Source: Arbacia lixula
Lineage: Eukaryota; Echinodermata; Echinoidea; Arbacioida; Arbaciidae
Length of the DNA stretch: 64,000 nt
Direction of reading: 5' to 3'
Assembly: GCA_963669155.1 (NCBI GenBank)
Contig: OZ022597.1
Span: 3,149,846-3,213,845, forward strand
A program made the translations under genes and the position numbers. Positions 31,336 to 44,350 of this stretch are shown piece by piece; the first letter of the stretch is position 1; every line of letters begins with the position of its first letter. The notes under the pieces were generated by a model. It saw only the letters and a list, made by a program, of their open reading frames with translations. It was not told the DNA's origin and made no database searches.

Positions 31336-31958
31336 TGGTGCCATAGCCTGGCCTTGAGGCTGTTAGTATTTATTATTCAAATAAATGAGTCTGATGGCAG
31401 TAGACGAATATTTCTCAATGTCTTCTCTGGCCCCCCAATCATGACAGAGAAGAAAGGGAGAATCGTAGATTGCATAGTCTGTTTCCAGTGCTCTAGAAAT
31501 TACTCTTCAGTATGGATTATAAATCTCTAACAGCCTGGAAGCCAGACTAAGTTATACTACCATGACCATGCGAAGGCGCTGATGTCGTGATGGATTTCTA
31601 GTCACGCCAGTAGACACGAACCTGCAATTAAAGTCTTCGAGAGCGTACCCTTCTTGTTTGAAGTCTTTTAACTCGTTTACACTGAAAGGAAACGAAATAA
31701 ACATGTCGCTTTCTGCCTTTCGCAACATAATTTTGATCAGCAATGGACATCGGGCCCTTGCATTAACTCATTTTAACCGACGTCGCATCAGTGCGTCGGT
31801 TACGCACCTACTTCACCTACTTGCACACGCACAGAAATGGTTAACATGCTTTGACAAATTGGCAGCTTGAAGACAGGCATGAGGGAGTTGCTAGTGAGAA
31901 TAATACTACCCTGGTAGTATCAGCAGTGCAAACACTGTTTGTCACAAGGGCCTTACAT
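31336..31958. other. Spacer between two MITE C copies
   Basis: No feature was recognised. A short open frame near 31552-31743 (minus) is not protein-like enough to report. Confidence 0.35.
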
Positions 31959-31962
31959 TATT

Positions 31963-32210
31963 CTGCCCTACTCTGACAAAAGGTAACAAGTGACAAATAA
32001 CTCAAATCTGGGTTATTGCTATCCTTTGATTGTATCCAGCATTCTCTGCATACGGCCAAAATCTGGACAAGAAATATTAATCTTCCTGCAAGATATTCAA
32101 TATAACACGATCTGGTGTTGCACTGATGCCAATGCAAGTGACAGACACATGTTACCATTTACAAGAAAAGTCTCTTTTCTTGGTTGTTTCCTTTTGTCAG
32201 ATTAGGGCAG
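31963..32210 (+). mobile_element. MITE family C, copy 2 (best preserved)
   Basis: Termini CTGCCCTACTCTGACAAAAG and CTTTTGTCAGATTAGGGCAG are near-perfect inverted repeats of about 20 bases. The flanking TATT (31959-31962 and 32211-32214) may be a 4-base target duplication. Length is 248 bp with no coding capacity. Confidence 0.8.
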
Positions 32211-32337
32211 TATTGATATCCCAGTTATTGGATAAATACGTCCTTCCAGCTCCAGCGTAGATGCATCACGTGACTTGGGATGCGTGAGAGTATTGCAACA
32301 GTGTGGTGTGGGAAGTGGAAGTCACCTTTCATGGCAG

Positions 32338-32359
32338 CCCCCCCCCCCCCCCCCCCCCC
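32338..32359. repeat. Poly-C run (22 bases)
   Basis: An uninterrupted C run in non-coding DNA. Confidence 0.95.
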
Positions 32360-32790
32360 TTTGTACGGTCGTAGGATGCATTTTCAGTCTGCAAGAGAAC
32401 CCTAGCCCCGTCGGTACGTTTCTCATTTATACTTGATTCATGTCGTCAGACTAGACAAAATTTCAACCCTTTAATCAGTTAACTTTGATTTCTGAATTTA
32501 AATTTATTTTCTTTTTCGTTCTCACTAGATATAAATAAATAAATTCTACGATTAAAGGAAAGTCATGTCATGAATAACAAGGTTGATGTAAAATCATAAA
32601 TGCGCAGGTGAATGGATGATCTGCGGCATCTAAAAAGGAATCTTTAGGAAAAGTGAAGATGAATAATTGTTTGATAAGGCGGAATTACATGGCTGAGCGG
32701 GAAGGCGTATTTGTAGCAATGTTCCCATGTAGGTAATCAAGATTTGACAATATGGGTGTGTCTGCTAATAGCTTTATGGCATATAACAGC

Positions 32791-32925
32791 GTGTCCACAC
32801 ACGAAACAAGTTATCCCGAAACTCTATAACGATACGTCGGATGAAGAATCATCGTATGAATTTCAGGGTGTCCACACACACGAAAAAGTTATCCCGAAAC
32901 TCTTTAACGATACGTCATATATGTG
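32791..32925. repeat. 77-bp tandem duplication
   Basis: GTGTCCACACACGAAACAAG at 32791 recurs as GTGTCCACACACACGAAAAA at 32868, and both are followed by TTATCCCGAAACTCT and AACGATACGTC. The second unit is truncated after about 57 bases. The open frame across it (32744-32980) repeats VIPKLYNDTS/VIPKLFNDTS but has no other support. Confidence 0.8.
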
Positions 32926-33611
32926 CGCAGTTCGCTTCTACGCAGTGTGTTGTTTTGTTGTTGTCGGTGGACGTCCGTGAGCGCGCGCTATTTTAAGTGA
33001 ATTCATATCTCCTTTCGCGCGCGATCCGACGTTAAGCCCTGCCCAATTAGACTAGTTCCATCCACACACAAAATTTCCGTGACTAAGCGTGCAAGCAACA
33101 TATGAATATCGAGAAGATAAACAAACAATATTGCACTTTCACAAATCATTATTGCCATTGTCTTCTTACGAATGTCTGCTTAATCATGCTAAATGCTTAT
33201 ACTAAACGTTTGGAAATTATGAACGACTTATTAATATTGTCACAGTAGTAAAAAATACTGGTGTGAGAAGAAAATCAGTTTGCAACGACCATGCCAGCGA
33301 ATTGTCAATAAATTAGGCTTCAACGTAACATGATCTTGCGCCATCTAACGGTAGAGTCTTTATAGCCCAAATTATTTGCACCTTGACTTCCATCGATTTT
33401 AGATTGTATTGCGCGTTTAAAATCGTCGTCACATTTTAAAAGTCATCTGCTCTAATAAATTTGTTCATGGAATAAAAATATTTATGTGATGACTTTCCAT
33501 CTAGTTTAATCATAAATGTACGCACATTTTCACACGTTTTATTACATTGAATAAAATATGCAATTTTTTTCTCCAAAGTATCTTGAAATTGTCCAAATAC
33601 CATTTTACATT

Positions 33612-33830
33612 CACAATCACTCAAATCCGGCTTATTGGTATTCTTAGATTGTACCCAGTATTCCCTACATATGGCAAAAATCTAGACAAGAAATGTTAAT
33701 CTTGCTGCGAGATATTCAATCTCACATGATAGGGTGTTGTACTGATGCCAACACACGGGACAGACACATTTTGCTCATTTACAATAAAAGTCTCTTTTGT
33801 TAGTTGCTTCCCTTTGCCAGATTAGGACTG
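33612..33830 (+). mobile_element. MITE family C, copy 3 (left end lost)
   Basis: It starts within the family at 'caatcactcaaatccgg' and ends TTTGCCAGATTAGGACTG, more diverged than copies 1 and 2. Confidence 0.7.
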
Positions 33831-34599
33831 TCACAGCCTGGAACACTTGTGCCACAAATTTGACGTGGGACAGACCGATGAGCAAACGCCTGTTAGTATT
33901 TCCCCATAGGGTTATGCGTTAGAATTAAAAAAAAAAAAAAACAGGAGAAATAGATGTTTGACAATGAGACTAGGTTTGTCACAGGTAGTTTATTCATTTA
34001 GCTTCGCCTCATGAAAATTTGAAATGCAATTATCCTGCTGATGTTTTTGTTCAAAGCTTGAAACTGAGGCTACCAGCCAATTTGTTCAAGATTTCAGGTG
34101 CTTTTGCGACTTCATGAAGCCGCCATAAATCTAATCAGAGATCTATCCGTGCAAAACCGATGGAACAATGATTATCACTCTTTATATTCTTATTATGAAA
34201 AAATACTCAAAGACTGATTTTATATAAATCATTTGGTCAATGATGATGTCATCGTTGGTACGCTTTAGGGGCTCACCCTAAATTGAATTACAGGTGTGCA
34301 GGCCAATGGACAGAGACAGGGAAAATGTAACGAATGAAAGTTTACATATACAGACTTTATTATAACACCGTCGCAAAACATGGAGAAACCTGAATAGACA
34401 GTCAACCCACGGAAGATAGTCATTGTAAGCATATTGAGGTTAGTTTAGTGCAGCTTTAAATATGGCCCGTCCCTTTTACAAATATCTGTAAACTTCACAA
34501 AAGTTTGCACGTATTTAGCACGTATCTTTAAAATACAATTTGTGAAATTTTAAGGTCAAAGGTACTATAATTCCCGTAGAATAAATGGAAATCTAAGTA

Positions 34600-34850
34600 G
34601 TTTTCACTGAGATTTGATTCCAAATGATAGCCGACCGTTTACACGATTTGAAATTGCGACTATTTTCGTGGTATGACAAGAGAAAGCTTGATTAATTATC
34701 GAAGATTATTTCCTCAAAAACCGAAGGTTACGCTTTGTCCATTCCGGGGAAAATTTATATAGCCACACTCTCTCAAATGATGACAAAGTCAGGGAACTTT
34801 CAGAATTAGGTCTGCAAAAGGAAAGTGCTACCTTTAATAACCTTTAGGAG
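34600..34850 (+). repeat. Dispersed repeat, member 1
   Basis: About 250 bases that match 44130-44350 in reverse orientation, sharing 'gagatttgatt', 'attatcgaagatta', 'tctcaaatgatgacaaag' and 'gctaccttta'. No termini were resolved. Both members begin and end in AT-rich DNA. Confidence 0.7.
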
Positions 34851-36110
34851 GAACATGGTGGAAGAGAAACCACGTGGTCGCAAGAGCAGGGTTCACTAGA
34901 ATGTGCTTGTAAGCATGGCGGTCTCTCTTTTCTCCTCCATTCTGTAAGTAAGTGTTTGTGTTATTGGGGGTTATCAACAGATTCACAAACTAGTCTCTGA
35001 ATTTCAGACCCAGTCTTCATTCTCATTCTCTCCGCACTAACTGAAAGATGTACGCCCTCAAAGGACGCAGAGAGAGCGAGGAATGAGAGTGGTTGGGTCA
35101 AGCGAAAGGGGGAAATGATAAAGGAAAACGAGGATAGCTAACAACAGCACGCGAAAATGACAGCGAACACGCGGAAGACTTAATTGATTAAACCCTTATA
35201 CCGATGCTTCAATTGCCCCTGTCATCCCCGTTGTCTATTTGTTATGTAATCCCAAACACACCATACTTAGCAGGCGCACGTCTCATTCATAATACCCTAA
35301 GCAAATTTGTTTCCAACCGCTAACGTGTTGAAACGAATCTAACACACAATACAGCGTTTCCAAATATTTACTCTCGGGGAGCTATTTGACACAGTACGGC
35401 TACCGTACTGCGCGTCTATTAAGACCTTGCCCATTGTTCGCATAGTTCAGACCGGCGCTCGCGACACAGTCTACATTCAAGTATTCTCCTTATTCAAAGT
35501 TTGTTCAGAAGATTTGCGTGTTGGTACGGAATTGTGTATACCCTAAGCCGGCTAAGTGGTGGGGACAATTTCTTGTTGCTATCAAATAGATATCAATTTG
35601 AGCGACGCTGCGCCCTCCAACACAATGCATGCGTACATAGGCCCAATGGTCCGCCGTGTCTCTATTGGGCTTCGGACCTAAACTCTTTCCAATGTTCGCG
35701 AAAGAATCGGGTCTTTGTAATAAATAAAGTACGACCATCGACTACAGGGAATTGACGCGGGAAAGACCTTGGACCATGATAACACGAGACTAAAAGTGCT
35801 TGTCAGTTTGGGTGAAGTGCTTCAAATGAAAATGCTAACAAAGACAAACTTACGATAGCATGTGGATAAAGGGGGCGACGGTGATCCATTTTTGGTCTAA
35901 AGATAGGGTCCATAATAAAAGTGAAGGAGTCTTGTCGACATTGCGAGTGCACGTTTTTTTTTCTCCCTTTATGCTATTGTTTGGGGAAAGTGGAAGAGGA
36001 AGAAATATCCGTTCGACAATTCTTATAAATTCTTCGATTTTCAAGCTGTCTTCCTTCTCATTGTTTTTTTTTTTCATTCTCCAATTTCTCCTTAACAAAC
36101 GTGTATAAGT
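34851..36110. other. Non-coding stretch
   Basis: There are no features except mild GA-richness at 35075-35130. The frames at 35501-35755 and 35505-35738 overlap on both strands and look accidental. Confidence 0.4.
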
Positions 36111-36144
36111 GTTTATTTCATTCACAACCTGTTATTCCTTCTTC

Positions 36145-36186
36145 ATCATCATCTTCTTCTTCTTCTTTTTCTTCTTCTTCTACCTT

Positions 36187-36218
<32 letters not shown>

Positions 36219-36318
36219 TTTCTTCTTCTTCTGTTTCTTCTTCTTCTTCTTCTTCTTCTTCTTCTTCTTCTTCTTCTTCTTCTTCTTCTTCTTCTTCTTC
36301 TTCTTCTTCGTCTTCTTT
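36145..36318. repeat. (TCT)n / (TTC)n array
   Basis: An imperfect trinucleotide array, pure over about 36228-36308. Open frames here are poly-Ser, poly-Phe or poly-Leu. Long homopurine/homopyrimidine tracts can form triplexes. Confidence 0.95.
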
Positions 36319-36319
36319 T

Positions 36320-38186
36320 CCACATTTGTATATTTGTTTTTCTTTGTTCTTTTCTCCCCGCCCTTTGTTTTGTTTGTTCTTTGTCTACTTATTTCGTTAT
36401 TGCGGCTGTGATAACGCTTTGTTTTTCTTATTCCATCTTCCTCTTCTTATTATTATCATTTTTCTACCTGATTTTGCCCATCGATTTTCGACCCTTTCCT
36501 GATCTCTGATCTCATCCAAACTCTCAGGAAATCTCTTTTTTCAAATCTCCCAGGAGTGACCATCTAGATACCATTTTGTAAAAATATCCATACCGTACGG
36601 GCTATAACATGTAAGGCTATAATGAGGAGTCTAAAGACTTGCTTTTTACAGACATTTACCGACGGCAAAAAAAAATCCATGTTCATAGTTTAAATCTCAG
36701 ACCCAACTCTTTTATGTCAAAAATCACCAAAAAACGAGAAAATTCAAGAATCGAATAACTTTTTTATTAATATATGTGTGCATCTGATACTTACGTCATA
36801 TCTTTATCTTATCATTTCACACATATATATATGCCAAATTGTATGCACGCATAGAAACGTTTATTTAAACAGCGCCCTCTAAAGTTTCCCAAATTGCCAT
36901 TTTTCATAGCGGTAACTCGATCAAAAGTGCCCCGATCCGTTCCCTTTTCCTAATGTAGATACTTCAAGACACACGTTTTCCAGACATAGTAAAGAATAAA
37001 ATAGGTTACTGTTGACAAAATTAGTGAAAAATGGCGCTGAAAATTACACTTTTTCCCAACAATGCCTGAACAACTTCTGCATGCTCTAAAATCAAAATGG
37101 AAATTGCAAAAGTCCTGAAACTTTATCCAAACATGTATCTTGACGTTTGACAGCTGTCTGCCGAGTTTGAAAAAAAAATCGATGCTACTTGATGCTACAC
37201 GTGTGTTCAATTGTTTGCAAGTGCATTGAAGTAAACTTTGAGATACATCAGTTTATCATATGAACTCTTAAAGAAAACTTTACGCTTTTCAACACTTTTA
37301 GTGTACATTACTTTTTGCTGCATTCTTTCTCCCAAATTAAGTTTTTCGTCATGATATTATTTGACCATGTGGTAAGCTTCCCTTTCTTCGTTCTATTTTC
37401 CTTCATATCATTCTTTCTATCCTTCGCTTTTCTTACTGTTGCTTTGATATTCCACTCTCTCTTTTTCTCATTACATTATTTCCATGTTTTTAATCCTTCA
37501 CTCTTTCGCTTTAACTCCTCTCTTATTTCCCATTGAGTTCTTTAGCCTTTCCTTCTTCCTCATGGTAATACTGAACTCTCTGCGCCTTCATCTTTCATCG
37601 CAATCAGCGTCCGCCTTTCTTTTCTGCGTTACTATGTCATTCTTTCATTTAAAATGGTGTCGCGATAACTCTCGTGTATCGTCATCGTGGACGATCAGAG
37701 ATCTAGTTATATTCTTCTTCCTGTCTTCCTTTTGTTCGTCTCCTCCTCTTAGGCTGTTCTTCGCATTATCGTTCATCATTTTCGCATCCTCGTCCTTTTG
37801 TTCTTTTCTCTCCATTTCGTTTTACTTATTCTTCTTCATGCTCGGAACAAGAATAATCGTCTTATAACCATGCTATCTCCTTTCACATTATGTGTCCAAC
37901 CCTGTGTGATCCTGTTTCTATTTTTGACTATGTTTTCTCTTCGGAACCTCACAATACCTCGGACCCTGCACCCGTGACAAGCTTTACAGTATAGTGCGAC
38001 TGCTCCCGGACAAAGGGCAGCCGATAAAGCTAGAGGCAGGGGATAATTCGCGCTCCAAATTCAAAGTTGATATAACTCCGACCCGAGAATAATGGCGGCC
38101 GGTGACCGCTCTTCCTAAGAAGGGGGCTTAATTCTAGACCCTATACACCCTCAACCCCGTCTCACAACTACAAGAATCCACACCCC

Positions 38187-38220
<34 letters not shown>

Positions 38221-39225
38221 ATTGACACACCGGTCTGTTTTGTCGCCCTAGGAGTCCCGATTGCTGGATCAAGGGTAGGCGAAAATGGGACAAGAAAACA
38301 CAACAGAATAATCAAGCCGCGATAACTTTACAAATCTGGGCCGATGGGAGGTGATGAGGGGGACTAGTTGGATGACGCAACGCTCGGGGGATGGGTTTAT
38401 CCCAGTTTGAAGTATCATTAGCAGCAACGACCTTATATGAACGCGTTTCCATAACTCTCTATCAAAAAAAAAAAAAAAATAGAAAGTGACCGGGCACATG
38501 CCACGTGCCACCGACACAAAACGTGTTTTGTTTTATTTTATTTGTCTCCTTTATTCCAGGGTTCTTGTCGCTGATGTCACAAAAAGAACTCGAGGTTAAA
38601 GAGGCTTACATTTCCTGACCATGCAGTTATGGGAGACAAGGCAGATTCGTCCGCCATGCTGTGATATCAAATTACAACCTTGTGTCAAAGGCTTATTTGG
38701 GTCAGACAAACGCGTGTTCAATCATTTAAAATGTATTAAAAACTACGTTTGGGAAAGTTAGACAAACATTTTGATTTTGTTTTGTATACCAAAGCAAGTG
38801 GATCTGCATGGTAGCGCTACACGATACATATCACCCTTCTCTCTTACCCTCTGTGTGTCATTGGTGCATTTTGCGTTCCACTTATAAATGATATGATTTA
38901 TCAACATACTGGTGTCTGGTGGAGAATTTGTTAATCATCTCAGTACCAAGCCAGAAAACTTCCATTGACTTAGTACACAGTTACGAAGAGTGGTACTATG
39001 AGTGTTAAACACTTTTTGCGCGAAGGGCTTTATCTTTCGCTGGTCCCAGCTTGCGTCCACACTTTTCATTCTAACGCATATTCATCCATATACATGAAAA
39101 CGAAAGCGAACTTTCTACAACCCTATTATACCTAATTATCTCGTGGTTAAGTGTTTTCGATCTATGACTGAAAATGTTGAGGTTCCAAGTTCAAGCCCAA
39201 CGAGGACACCCGTGCCATTCTACCT
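36320..39225. other. Intergenic DNA with a GC-richer island near 38 kb
   Basis: Mostly AT-rich and T-rich. The stretch 37960-38290 is GC-richer and contains 'aataatggcggccggtga' (a YY1-like core) and a pure (CT)n at about 38190-38217. It could be a regulatory element, but that is inference. No gene is visible. Confidence 0.35.
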
Positions 39226-39233
39226 TATACTTA

Positions 39234-39728
39234 GGTTGAGTTCATGCGACACTCTTTTGTCCTATAATCATGAGTAGAATCATGATTCAAAACGCATTTC
39301 TGTAGAATCACGATTGCGTTCAGACGAAATTAGATATAAACGTGATACAAAACGCAAACATGAAACGCGGAAAAGGGGTGTTTGGAAACGCGTTTTTGCA
39401 GAATCACGTTCGGAAAATGTTACTTGAACGCAACTGCGTTTTGAATCAAGATTATATGACGTCATTGTGTCGGCCTATTATTTCCGGTGCTAGTCAGGCA
39501 GCCCACGTAGAAGTCAGAAAACTCGCCCGTAAACATGGTAAAAGCTGACCCTTACTTCCTGGATCAAACTACTCACTGCGATGCGCACTGGATCGGCCCG
39601 AATCCGAGTAGAAACGTGATTGGAGAGAAGGTCGTCTGAACGCTGATTCTGTCATTATCGTGATTCATGTTTGCGTTTTGAATCATGATTAGAATCATGA
39701 TTCTGGCGATGGTCGCATGAACGTAACC
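39234..39728. mobile_element. PIF/Harbinger-type MITE (495 bp)
   Basis: The left end GGTTGAGTTCATGCGACAC and the right end GTCGCATGAACGTAACC are inverted repeats. TTA flanks both sides (39231-39233 and 39729-39731), the 3-base target duplication typical of PIF/Harbinger. Internally it carries further nested inverted words (AATCATGATT). There is no transposase frame. Confidence 0.85.
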
Positions 39729-40315
39729 TTAATCCACATTGCTGCTCTCCACCCAGGAGTATAAATGAGTCCCTGGTAAGAGGTGAACGAGTATGTGAAT
39801 GATCTTGACTCAGCGCAGACATCGTGCGCGCGGACAGAATCCTTTCCAGTGGAGATGGTGCACATACTTGACACGTTTCGTTTCTTGGATTATAACCCCC
39901 CCCCCCCTCCCCCAATTCAGTCTGTGGACTGTGATTGGACGTACCTCCATGCCATTAACCCATTGAGTACCACACCGCCTGCTTCTCTATAGATTCTATG
40001 TCACCTGTGGATAGATGTGTCAATTGCGACTGAAGAGTTAACCCATACTCAGATAGACTTCATACAAGTTTATTTTGCATAAGAAAAAACAAAACATACA
40101 TACATATGATAACTGAAATGACAATTTCCTTCCCTTTTTTCTCATTCTTCATTCGCATTTTTTTTCCTTCTTTCGCCGTTCTCATTTTCATATTTTCATA
40201 GTTCTAATTTATTTTTTCATACCGTTCCTCTATTTTCCCCTTCTCTCCCTTTTCTCTTCCTTTAATTATTTTCATCATATTTGCCTTCTCTTCCTTCTTG
40301 TTTGTGTTACCTCTT

Positions 40316-40412
40316 TTTCTTCTTCTTCTTCTTCTTCTTCTTCTTCTTCTTCTTCTTCTTCTTCTTCTTCTTCTTCTTCTTCTTCTCATTCTTCTTCTTC
40401 TTCTCGTACTCC
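40316..40412. repeat. (TTC)n array
   Basis: A nearly pure trinucleotide run. A second, shorter one is at 40686-40728. Open frames are poly-Arg or poly-Phe. Confidence 0.95.
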
Positions 40413-40829
40413 ATTATTGTGTGTGTCACTAGCCTTTATTGCCTTCGTGTCTGTTGTAGTCATGGTTACCTTCTCCCTCCTTTCCTTCCATCCCTACCCC
40501 CACCCTAATTACCTCTCTCTTCTGGATCCTTTTCCTTCGCTCTATCGTTTCCATAACTACCCATACCTGGTCTTCCTATCTCCTTATCCCCCTCTGTTCA
40601 ATCCGTGTTCTCATATTACAAGAAGCTCGTAACTTCCTACAACACTTCCTTTTCCGCCTCCAAATCACAAATATTCTCCTCCTTAATCTTCTTCTTCTTC
40701 TTCTTCTTCTTCTTCTTCTTTTTCTTGCTCATCATCATCGTTTATCCCTTCCTCGTCAGACCCCGTCTCATCCTTCTTCTCTTCTTTCTTTTTCTCCATT
40801 CACCATTCTTCCTCCAATAGTTTGTTTTG

Positions 40830-41410
40830 TTTCCCCCGCTCATCCTCAAATGTCTCTCTTTAAGTTGAATGTTTGCGAGACCGAACGTTTAAACGGGGTT
40901 GGTGCCGTATACATGAAGGGACTGGGAGCTGAATGACTTGGCGGGAGAGGGTAAGGGGAGACAGGGAGGAGTGGATGAGGGTGTGGGAGTGTGGATATGA
41001 GTGTGGGTGAGTAATAAGTGTGTGTCTCATTTGTTCTTCGCCAATCTTAGGAGCCAGCGCGGGCTTAACAAAACACCACCCGCCGCTACCCGTCAACATC
41101 GCTCATTGTTCCCGCTCTCCGGACCCCCGTTTTCAGCCAGCAAATGAGACACAATTAAACGCTGAATTAAAACGCGCGTGGCGGCGGGTAATGTTATAAC
41201 CAATATCCCGCCTTGGTCCTACTTCACTGGCCCTCTCATGTACACCCTTACCACCGCGCCGCAGTGATTTAACCTAAAACTCTTGTGGGGGGACGGGGGA
41301 AGCGCGGGCCGGCCGGGCACACCGCGGAGATCCACTATACAACGCACGGGAGACTAGCCGCCACGCGACGGCCTGTTCACCGCTGGGGTTACCGAATAGC
41401 AAGTGCTATT
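40830..41410. other. GC-richer intergenic island
   Basis: Clearly higher GC than its surroundings (for example 41130-41380), with the AT-hook-like word 'aattaaacgctgaattaaaac' inside. No protein frame persists. A conserved non-coding element is possible but cannot be shown from one sequence. Confidence 0.3.
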
Positions 41411-43070
41411 GTTTGGGGTTGACTTAATCAAGCTAAATTCTTTCCGGGGAAAGCTCCGTGATTTGAGATGTGCACTCAGAATATTGGGACGGGAAAGTGA
41501 AAGGAAGGAGATTGGGAAGGAGAGGGTGATTGAAGGAACGGAAGAAATTCACAAATACAGAACAAAAAATATGAATTTAACAACAACATCCGCATCCAAG
41601 ACGTTCAAAATTATGAAGAAAAAAACCGTGAAGGAACATAAGGATATATAAGGATGCAAACAAGTCAGAGAAGACAACGAAGAAAAAAAAAGGGTGACGA
41701 AAAAGAAAGAAAAGTAGAGTTAAGAGAGAAGGAAAGGAAAAGCCAAAGTTAACGGAAAGCACACAGACTAGCACTGCAATCATGATCAAAATGATGGCTT
41801 GCATTGACGCAATTATTTTAACACGAGATAAGAAAGAGGATTTCATGAATAATGCCGACATGTCAGTAAACGGAGATGAACGAAATGAAGGAAATATTGT
41901 GGTGTACTCAGATCCTGCCTTTAAAGAAAATGCTAAAACTATTAATTTGCATGATATCATGATATTTTGCTATGGAGATAATATTTTCAAGACTTGCTTT
42001 GGGAATGAATAAAACCAAATAAGAAGTTTGTAGCATCATGGAAAGTGGATATGATGATGAGGCAAAAAGGGGTCTTAATTAAAAGTAGAAAATGGCACTT
42101 ACGCGTTTACGCATGAGTGATTTAAAAAAATCCACGTCATACATATTCTGCGTATGGCCACTCTGATAATACATACTAAATTTCAGAACAATCAATCTTC
42201 AGGAAAAGGACGAAAATGTGGTTTGAGATAATTGTGTGCGAAGTCGATGGGAGAATGCTAATCAGTGACACATGAGTGATTTAGGCCGTAAAAACACATA
42301 CATTCAAAATCGATTCATTTAACATTGTCGGTGATTGCCTATTGATTTTATGAATCATTCAAAAGGTAATTTTACTGCTAATACTCTGATATAGTTTACC
42401 TTGCCGCAAAGTCAATCCGGGTCACGTGATATCTAATAATGTAATACATGATCGATTTCGGTTATTGCATTGTCGCCTATGGGAGTCAATGCGATAAGTC
42501 TTGAACAGAACGACAATAAGGCATTTACGCCTTTGGCCGTCAATGCAAAAAAGCCGTAAGAAAGAAGGAGTAGGACTAATGTAATAATCATAGTAAGAAG
42601 ACGGATAACAAAGGAAATAAAACGGATGAGAAGAAATTTCCAGGAAACACTAGAGTACCAGTGAAACTAGTTCTGAAATTGGATATTTATCTTGCACACG
42701 CTTAGTAAAATCTCTTTTTTGTGATCAGTTAATCATGCTGTCGTTATCAGAACGCATGAAAGATACCGTAAGTTAGATAATTATGCGCGCGACCATCCGT
42801 TTTTTTTTTCATTGACAAATGATAATATTATGCGCGTTGCATCATTGTTTCAATACTGACACTCTCAATATTGCCGCACATCATAGCGCAGTAAGTGCGT
42901 ATGCAGAAGAAGTGCATTCACGACATTATAAACACGTACACCAGTAAGGGCGCGCGCACGCACGCGCACTTAATATACACAAACCCTTATCAAGTTTGTT
43001 TATCAAATAGAGTTTATGCCTTTACTCGTCGCGTGTGCTTACGGAGGCTATTACGATGGGATAGGAAGGC
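41411..43070. other. Non-coding stretch
   Basis: Purine-rich at 41490-41740, otherwise AT-rich. Short frames at 41403-41651 and 41782-42012 are not recognisable. No repeat family was found. Confidence 0.35.
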
Positions 43071-43073
43071 GGT

Positions 43074-43126
43074 GTGTGCGTGTGTGCGTGTGTGTGTGTA
43101 TGTGTGCGTGTGGGGGGGGGGGGGGG
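43074..43126. repeat. (GT)n followed by a G run
   Basis: GTGTGTGCGT-type repeats run straight into about 14 G. Confidence 0.9.
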
Positions 43127-43249
43127 TCTCCTCAGTGATTTTTCAATCTAGATAACTCGGTGCACGACGGACTTAATGAATTTTAGGCGCTCACTGAAAC
43201 AGGTATTCGCTTACGTCCTGCAATACAGGCGTGTCTTTTTGTTTTCCAC

Positions 43250-43270
43250 CTCCCCCCCCCCCCCACCCAT

Positions 43271-43310
<40 letters not shown>
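43250..43310. repeat. C run followed by (CT)n
   Basis: A run of about 13 C, a short spacer, then a pure CT tract of about 36 bases. Confidence 0.9.
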
Positions 43311-44129
43311 CTCTGGACATATCTTCAAATGCCTTCATGTCCGAGGTTTTGTGATCAATATTGTGGAGCGCGAGTGAGGCCGCTGTGTAAACGTCGGCTA
43401 TGTACTCAGGTGGCACGCGCGCTGCCGGAGATACGGGCGTGGGCCATGCTGAGATACCGACGAAATATGAGAGGGACGATAGCACCAGTGAGTAAGAATG
43501 AGTAAGACATGGGGAAGGAGATGTGTGTGGGGGTGTCGAGGGGGTGAAGGGGAAGGGAGGAAGAGAAGGGGTAAGGTGGTGATTGGTGTGGCTTTGCGGG
43601 GAGAGAGAAGCCGGGGAAGGGGGAAAACAGGGAAAGGAAGTATGAGACGGCGGAGGGAGAGAGAGAGAAAGGGGAGGGGGGATAAGGATAGCGGGCTGTG
43701 AAAGAGAGAGAATATGAAAGAGAGAGTGCGAAAGTGGTAAAAAGAGGGAAAGGAGAAAAAAATCGAGATATTGAACGAAAGATATGAAAAATAAGTAAAC
43801 GAGAATCGTATTAATTTTGTGTTCCTCATACCTCTTCCAACTTTGTCTCCTATTTTATCAGTTTATCTACTTTTTCTTCTCTTCATCTTTGCGTTTCATC
43901 TTCTTCCTCTTCTCTTGATCTTTGCGTTTCATCTTCTTCCTCCTACTTCCTCTCCGTATTTCTCCTTCTACATCTCCATTTCCCCCTATCTGTCTTATCC
44001 TTTGTTTCCATCCTCGATGATCATGATGATTTCCGCCCTAAATATCGGGCTTAGGAAGGATAGGGGTGAATTGTGTGTATGTTGCCCATATAGCCAGCTC
44101 CTATACTCGCTTCCCTACCTTAAAGGTAG

Positions 44130-44350
44130 ACCGTCCAGTTTGCAGATCTAGTTCTGAAAGTTCCTTGACTTTGTCATCATTTGAGAGAGAGTGGCTGTAT
44201 AACCTTTCCCTGGAATCGACAAAGCGTAATATTCGGTTTTGAGGAATTAATCTTCGATAATTGATCGAGCTTTCTTTTTTCGTACCATGAAAATAGTCGT
44301 AATTTCAAAATGTCAGCGGTTAGCAATCAATTTGAATCAAATCTCAGTGT
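44130..44350 (-). repeat. Dispersed repeat, member 2 (inverted)
   Basis: Reverse-complement match to 34600-34850. The two are about 9.5 kb apart in opposite orientation. Confidence 0.7.

Noticed and set aside
36101-36502. Poly-Ser or poly-Phe frames
   Set aside because: Translation of a (TCT)n array.
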